Source: Coturnix japonica
Lineage: Eukaryota; Chordata; Aves; Galliformes; Phasianidae
Assembly (NCBI RefSeq): GCF_001577835.2
Contig: NC_029516.1
Span: 72,175,221-72,239,220 of the forward strand
DNA length: 64,000 nt
Direction: 5' to 3'
How positions within the stretch are numbered: position 1 is the stretch's first letter; every line of letters starts with the position of its first letter. Position numbers and translations under genes: made by a program. The notes under the pieces were generated by a model. It searched no databases, was not told the origin of the DNA, and saw nothing but the letters and a program-made list of their open reading frames with translations. Shown in pieces: positions 58,801-64,000 of the stretch.

Positions 58801-61037
58801 AACAGGAGGATTTGACAATTTGTCTTTGATATTGCCCAGCCCAGACCTGTGATCAAGCTTGGCCAGGCTTGTATTTGACTTCAGCAGATGCTGTTCATGG
58901 GCTTCGTGGAGGTACACTGGGATAATCAGGATTTGTTTTCTGTTTGCTTGCTAATTTGAGACCCTGCTGTGAGATTTGGATGTTTCTGAGGATTCTATAT
59001 TAGCCTTAATGATTAAAAAATTATTTCAATGCTTAGCGAAGAAGATGCATGATCTATCATTGCAGCCGCTTAGCAACAAGACTCATTAGGACACGTATTA
59101 GCACAGAAAGATACCTTTGCCCCCGTGTCCTCTTGGAATGACTATCCGCTCATCTAAACAAGATAAAGGTCTTTGCTGGCCTCCTCTGAGGCCAGAGGAT
59201 AAAGCATTCAACTGTGAAACAAGATTTCTCAGTTCTTGTGTAGCATCCACAGCTATGTGCATGTATGTACACAGATCTAGGCAAATCATTTCACCTGTGT
59301 CAGTGCCTCAGTTTCCCCCCAGGTAAGATAAGCACAATAACATATAAGTACATTGGAAAAATGAGATTGCCTATTTAGCTTTTTTTTGTGTGTGTGATCC
59401 TGCTTTAAAGTTGCAGGAATGTGGCAGCACAGCATTGGCGCTCTGATTTGTTAATTCCATCTCATCCCACCAGCCCATAAAACAAAAGCATCTGTGTTTG
59501 TTCAAGAGGAGTACATGAAGGGCCTCATTCATGTCAGAGGTGGAGAGGGAAGCTGGCAGATAGAGGCAAGCCATCGGCACCTCCTTCCTTTTCACCTTTG
59601 TGTGGGTTTGGGCTGGGGGAAGGGTGCTGTGAGTGGAAGGCGGCAGGAGGGAGAAAGTGAAGGTCACTGGAGTGGTCTCTATGGGCTGCTTGGCTGGGCA
59701 AAATGGTGGGGGGGGAGCCCACGGACAGCTTGGCCTTTAGGGAGCCAAGTAGTCACTCCTGCAGGAAGCCCAGCACTGCTGCCTAATCCATGCTATGGAC
59801 ATAAGCAGAGAACGATACTTTACATCCAACTGCAATAGGAGAAATAGCCCCTTACCGCTGTTTGCAGAATGCTTTCAGTATGAAGAAGGGTCAGCGTGAG
59901 ACAAAGATTAACTGTCCTACTCTATGGGGCACTGAGGGGGAGAGAGGTGCCAGCAATCTCTGCTTGTGCTGGGCCAGGATGGGCTGTGCTGCTCCTAGCG
60001 AGATGAGGGGGGATCTGTCCTGCAGGGAGCACCTTGCTTAGACCACTTCTCTACCCCTGCCCTTATAGATAGCATCTTCCAGAGTAAGGCTGCAGCACTG
60101 CACTGGGACCATAGCCACAGGGCAAGCAGGGTCTGTGAGCTGCTGCCTGCTCCTTGGCTTTTCCTCCAAGCCCTCCCACACCAGGATTGCCTGGGAGCGA
60201 TCCTGCTTTGCTAGCAAAACGTGGTTCCCATGTGCCTTGTACTCCTACACACACAAACCCATCGTGAACTTGCGGAACGAAACAACGCTGCTGCTCTACA
60301 GCCGTCTAACCAGAGCAGAGATTGTTTGACTGCTAACCCCATCCAAGTAATCCCAGTGCTCTGCTTGGCAAGAGGCAGGCTGAATCGGGAATAAATGCCC
60401 ACACTTTTGTTGCCAAGGGGTAACATCCAAAGAACAGGACAACACAGTTTTCTTTTGTAATGCAGTATTACTCATAAACCAGCACCGCACAAAGTTGCCA
60501 GGCTGCTGGCAGCCTCTTAAAAGCAACAGCAGCAGCAGGGGAAGCGGCAGTGTGAGCGCCGCTGGACCAGCTCACATCTCATCAGAACTTAACCTGAACC
60601 CGCTCCAGCTGATGAAAACGAAACCTACAAGAGCTAAGTGCCAGCATGCAGGCTGGAAAACATGTATTTTTTGCTTCTGCATTGAAATGAAAATAGGAAA
60701 TGCCCCGGTGATCTTCGCTCGAGCATGTCCATCTCCTCTCATCCTCTGTCTCTCATCGATCAACATTGTCTGTTTCAGAAAGCACAAGAAATCCTATTGC
60801 CAGACAACTGTGAGAGGTTGAAGCCTGAAGATTTAGATCTATTTCAGACGGACTGTCCTACCCAATGACGAACGACCTATTACCCATCAAAATGTCTCTT
60901 CCTGAATCCTATACCCAGCATCTGCAGCGCCTTGCAGCAGCGAGTTCTGTGTGTCACTGTGCACCACTGCAAGGGGAAACACATTTACCACCAAAGTGCT
61001 ACCTTTGGCATTTTCCTGACTGCAACCCAGTTCCTCC

Positions 61038-61055
61038 AATAATAATAATAATAAT
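61038..61055. repeat. (AAT)n microsatellite
   Basis: Six AAT units ('aataataataataataat'). Confidence 0.9.
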
Positions 61056-62857
61056 ATAAAAGTAATGTAGAAAAGACACATTCTCCCTGTTTGACAGAGA
61101 TGACTGCTTTGTTTTTCACCCCGGTGTCCCTCCTCATTTTCCTCCCTGAGCTAACTGGCCCCATCTTGAGGCATATCTCTGTGTGCATAAGGCACTTGCA
61201 GGAATACAAGCCCAGAGCAGGGACAAACGGCAAGCAAAAGCTTGGGTTACGAATCCCAGCTCTGTGTCACAGCCCTGAGAAATCATCCCTCCTGGGTAAA
61301 CTTATTCACATTTTATGAACTCGAGGAATTTGCAAAGTGCACTGCTTTTATCTCAGGGAGAAGGCTTTCAGCCCCCCGTGCTGTATGGCGGAGGAAGGCG
61401 GCCGATTGGGAACACGGGCAAAGCAGATAAATGTGAGCTCTTAAGGGAAGACCTCCGGGACCACTAATGTCACTTGAGAGGGAGCTGGAAGAGACTTCTC
61501 AGTGTTCTTAATTACGAGCCTGCACAGCTTAAAGCAGCGTGAAAGGATAAAGGATAAAGGAGCGAGTTCTTTGTGAAGTCACTGACCGCAGGTTGGAGTG
61601 CAATTTGGAGGCACATTGCAGCCTGGAGGGATGAGTTGGGACTGAGAAGAGGGTGATGGTAGCCAGAGCGTGCCGTATTTCATATTCTGTTACACCAGCA
61701 GCAGGTTTTAAACTGCAGTCCCGTTAGGCTGAGCTCTGCTTCTCAGAGAGGCAGAGGCTCCTATCCAATCTGACCTGGGGCTGTCTTGGCTCTGATGATA
61801 TCAGGTTGCTGTAAAGACAGGGCAGTCATACTGACCAGCAGCTCTGCATGTGGGCAAGGAGTGCTCTCCATACATGTGCAGAGCACCTGGATGTCTCCGG
61901 ACAGAGAGCTGTGGGGAGAGCCTAATGCTGATCACCAGAGAAGCCAGGAGCACACAGGGCAGAGGGATGTGAGACTTTGCCATGGCCTTGCAGCTGCGTT
62001 GGACTCGGTTTCCAGTCTGGTTTATTAACATCTCATTAGGTTTCCTCTTTTATCAGAAATAGTTAAGTACAAGGAAGAAGGGGACAGGTATCTTTCCTAC
62101 GTACATACTGCAGAATAATGACAGAGCTTTCCCAGGGTAATTCTGCATGCTCAGAAAAGGAACATATCAAATCCAGCCTCCCTCACAGGCACAGGAAGGC
62201 TTGCAGCTCTCTGTTCTGCCCCAGCAGGGATGCACAGGGTAGTGACCTTCATCAGTGACCATGCTGGAAAAGAGGAAAGGAAAGCAGCCTGGGGTCAAGC
62301 TGGAGTGAATCCACTCCTAATCAGCACAGCTTTGCTCTCAGGCACTGAGGACAGACAGATCCTGGGCTACCCAGAAGCAGAAGGTTCGCCTCCAGCATGG
62401 CACAGGCAAGGAGAAAGGGTGCTGGGTACATGGGAGGCACAGCCTCAAGCTGTCCAGTGCTGCCTCAGATGCTCTGCTGGAAAGATGCCACAGAACAACA
62501 CTGAGTGCTGGTCATAGAGATGTTCCCAGCTCACAAAAAGCATGTGAATTTAAGGGCTGCATGCTCTAGAAGTACATTCTCTCTTGCATACATTTAGCTA
62601 CACTACAGCTCTGTACAGCTCCCTAGGCAACAGTCTTTCTAAATGACACTGTAACAAAACCCAAAGGTGCAGGAGCTTTGTGCACAGAAAACCTTTCCCA
62701 TTTGAGCAGGAGTCCCCGGTCCAGCTGCTATGCTTTCTATTCCGTATCTTATGTACCTTGCAAGTCAAGCCAAGGCCCTTCCCTGTGGCAGGGGCTGCAT
62801 CTCAGCTGCACTCCCTGCCAGCTGCTTGAAGCCACTGCAAGGCTGCCTAAATAGTTT

Positions 62858-62886
62858 ATCAATTATTACAATTATTACCACTATTA
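62858..62886. repeat. Imperfect ATT-rich repeat
   Basis: Repeated 'attattac' units ('caattattaccactattaca') lie in otherwise mixed sequence. Confidence 0.5.
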
Positions 62887-63629
62887 CACTGCGTGTCCCT
62901 CCAGCTGATGGCTTCCAGGAAACGATGAAGCCAGTCCTGGAGAGAGCTGTCTTAGTCCCACACTGTGCTGCCACTGCTGGGTGGCAGGGAGCTGTGATGT
63001 GTGCTGCCACACACAGCCCCTGCCTGGCAACCTCTCTGCCACCCCAGCCTCATCTTCAGCACTCCCAGCGAGCCGTCTCACCGCACAGCAATGGCAGCCT
63101 CCCTGCTGCTGGAATCCCATCCTGCTGCCCTGTGCAGTCACCTCCCAACTTCTTACGTGGTCCCCATTCCCAGCTTTGCCACAGGAACAGATGGCACCAA
63201 CCTCACCTTCCATTTATTGCACCAGATGAGATTTGAAACCCGACTCAGGCAGGTGACCAGAGCATCCTGCGCCCTGCTGTACTCCCTGTGCACGGAGGCC
63301 TCTTCTGCATGCAGGATGCCAAAAGCACCTGCAGAAGCTGCACCATTTGCGCTCCACTACTTGCTGGTGGAGCTTCGTGAGCTCCAAGTAGCAGCATAGC
63401 ACTGACTGCTGGGCACTGCTGCTGCGCTAGGGATGCTTATATTGACCTGCTGAGCCCTGCATCACTTATTCTGAGTGTGAATGCAAACTGCCTGTGCAGA
63501 CCTGCCAGAGGAGGTGCATTGGGGACCAGCTACTTCTCCCCACGCCTGCTGGCCGGGGAGCACTGCCTTTCTCTCCCCGGGGCTGGAGTGACAGGAAAAT
63601 GTGGCAATAAAAAGCCACTCTCCAACTCA

Positions 63630-64000
63630 CCCAGCAGCACTCACTCCAAGCCCACGCTCCACAGAACCCATGGGCACATCCCCCGGCTGCTCATCGCGGG
63701 CCAAAAGCTTTCCCGGCCCCAAATCCCGCTTGAAGGCTGGGCGGAAGGGAGCAGAGATACTCCTCAGAGTATCCTCAGTCCCACGGAGGATCCCCCCGGT
63801 TCCTCCCGAGGATGCCCGAGTGAGGCGGGCGGCTTCGGAGGACCCCGACCCGCCTGGGACCGCAAGGTCACCCCCGCTCCCCGGCGCTGCCCGCAGCCCG
63901 CAGCGGGCGCTCACCTGGCGGTCGCGGTGACGGGGCTGCAGCGCGGTACCGGGATGCGGCCGGCGAGCATCTCCCGCTGCAGGACGAAGGAGCCGCGTCC
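63630..64000 (-). promoter_or_regulatory. CpG-rich edge, likely promoter side of the B3GAT1-like gene
   Basis: GC and CpG content rises sharply from 63630 to the window end. A consensus minus-strand donor ('gaccgccag|gtgagcgcc') at 63915/63916 marks an exon that continues off the right edge. It is the only CpG island upstream of the B3GAT1-like start within view. Confidence 0.5.
63916..64000 (-). other. Partial 5' exon, probably non-coding, of the B3GAT1-like gene
   Basis: On the minus strand it ends 'accgcgaccgccag' at the donor. It contains an ATG opening a short frame (MLAGRIPVPRCSPVTATA..). If spliced to 50230 this frame meets the in-frame TAG upstream of the main start, so it would act as a short upstream ORF. 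It could instead belong to another minus-strand gene. Confidence 0.4.

Larger units (their letters stand above)
50231..63915 (-). other. Probable long 5' intron of the B3GAT1-like gene
   Basis: It spans 13.7 kb between the acceptor at 50230 and the minus-strand donor at 63915. I recognised no coding exon and no CR1 copy. It contains an AC microsatellite (52960-52974), an AAT microsatellite (61038-61055) and a small LTR-element fossil (about 55690-55890). The pairing of the two ends is inference. Confidence 0.4.

Noticed and set aside
1-64000. CRISPR arrays, bacterial operons, tRNA or rRNA genes
   Set aside because: No regularly spaced repeats, no clusters of adjoining long ORFs and no recognisable RNA gene folds; the introns and LINEs identify nuclear vertebrate DNA.

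Overview
The window is vertebrate nuclear DNA and almost certainly from a bird, probably galliform-like. It has GT-AG introns, CpG-island promoters and many 5'-truncated CR1 LINE tails, which are the typical avian interspersed repeat. No prokaryotic, plasmid or CRISPR features are present.

Three intact, multi-exon Golgi glycosyltransferase genes could be assembled by reading splice sites; in each, the exon lengths sum to a whole reading frame. (1) B4GALT4, plus strand: CpG-island promoter near 12.3-13.0 kb, coding exons from 18584 to 26838, 355 aa, AATAAA at 27355. (2) A B4GALT3-like gene, minus strand: promoter island at 38.8-39.5 kb, coding exons from 39016 down to 28946, 340 aa. It lies tail-to-tail with B4GALT4 and has the same six-coding-exon architecture and intron phases. 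(3) A B3GAT1-like glucuronyltransferase gene, minus strand: coding exons from 50193 down to 47041, 344 aa, with a probable non-coding first exon in the CpG-rich sequence at the right edge (63.9 kb).

The most striking observation concerns gene 2. The gene is open in every exon with normal splice sites, yet it has replaced most residues that beta-4-galactosyltransferases use for UDP binding, metal binding and catalysis. It looks like a maintained but catalytically reprogrammed or dead paralogue (pseudo-glycosyltransferase). A second observation is the linkage itself: B4GALT enzymes make Gal-beta-1,4-GlcNAc, and a B3GAT1-type enzyme adds glucuronic acid to that same disaccharide on the route to the HNK-1 epitope. 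Enzymes for successive steps therefore sit next to each other.

The left 9 kb contains no recognisable coding exon. A CpG island at about 9.2-9.95 kb carries a strong minus-strand splice donor and a YY1-type site, so it is probably the first exon of an unidentified gene running off the left edge. The stretch 39.6-46.2 kb is intergenic. The stretch 50.2-63.9 kb is probably the long 5' intron of the B3GAT1-like gene; it is nearly free of CR1 and holds one small fossil of an LTR-retroelement RNase H region.
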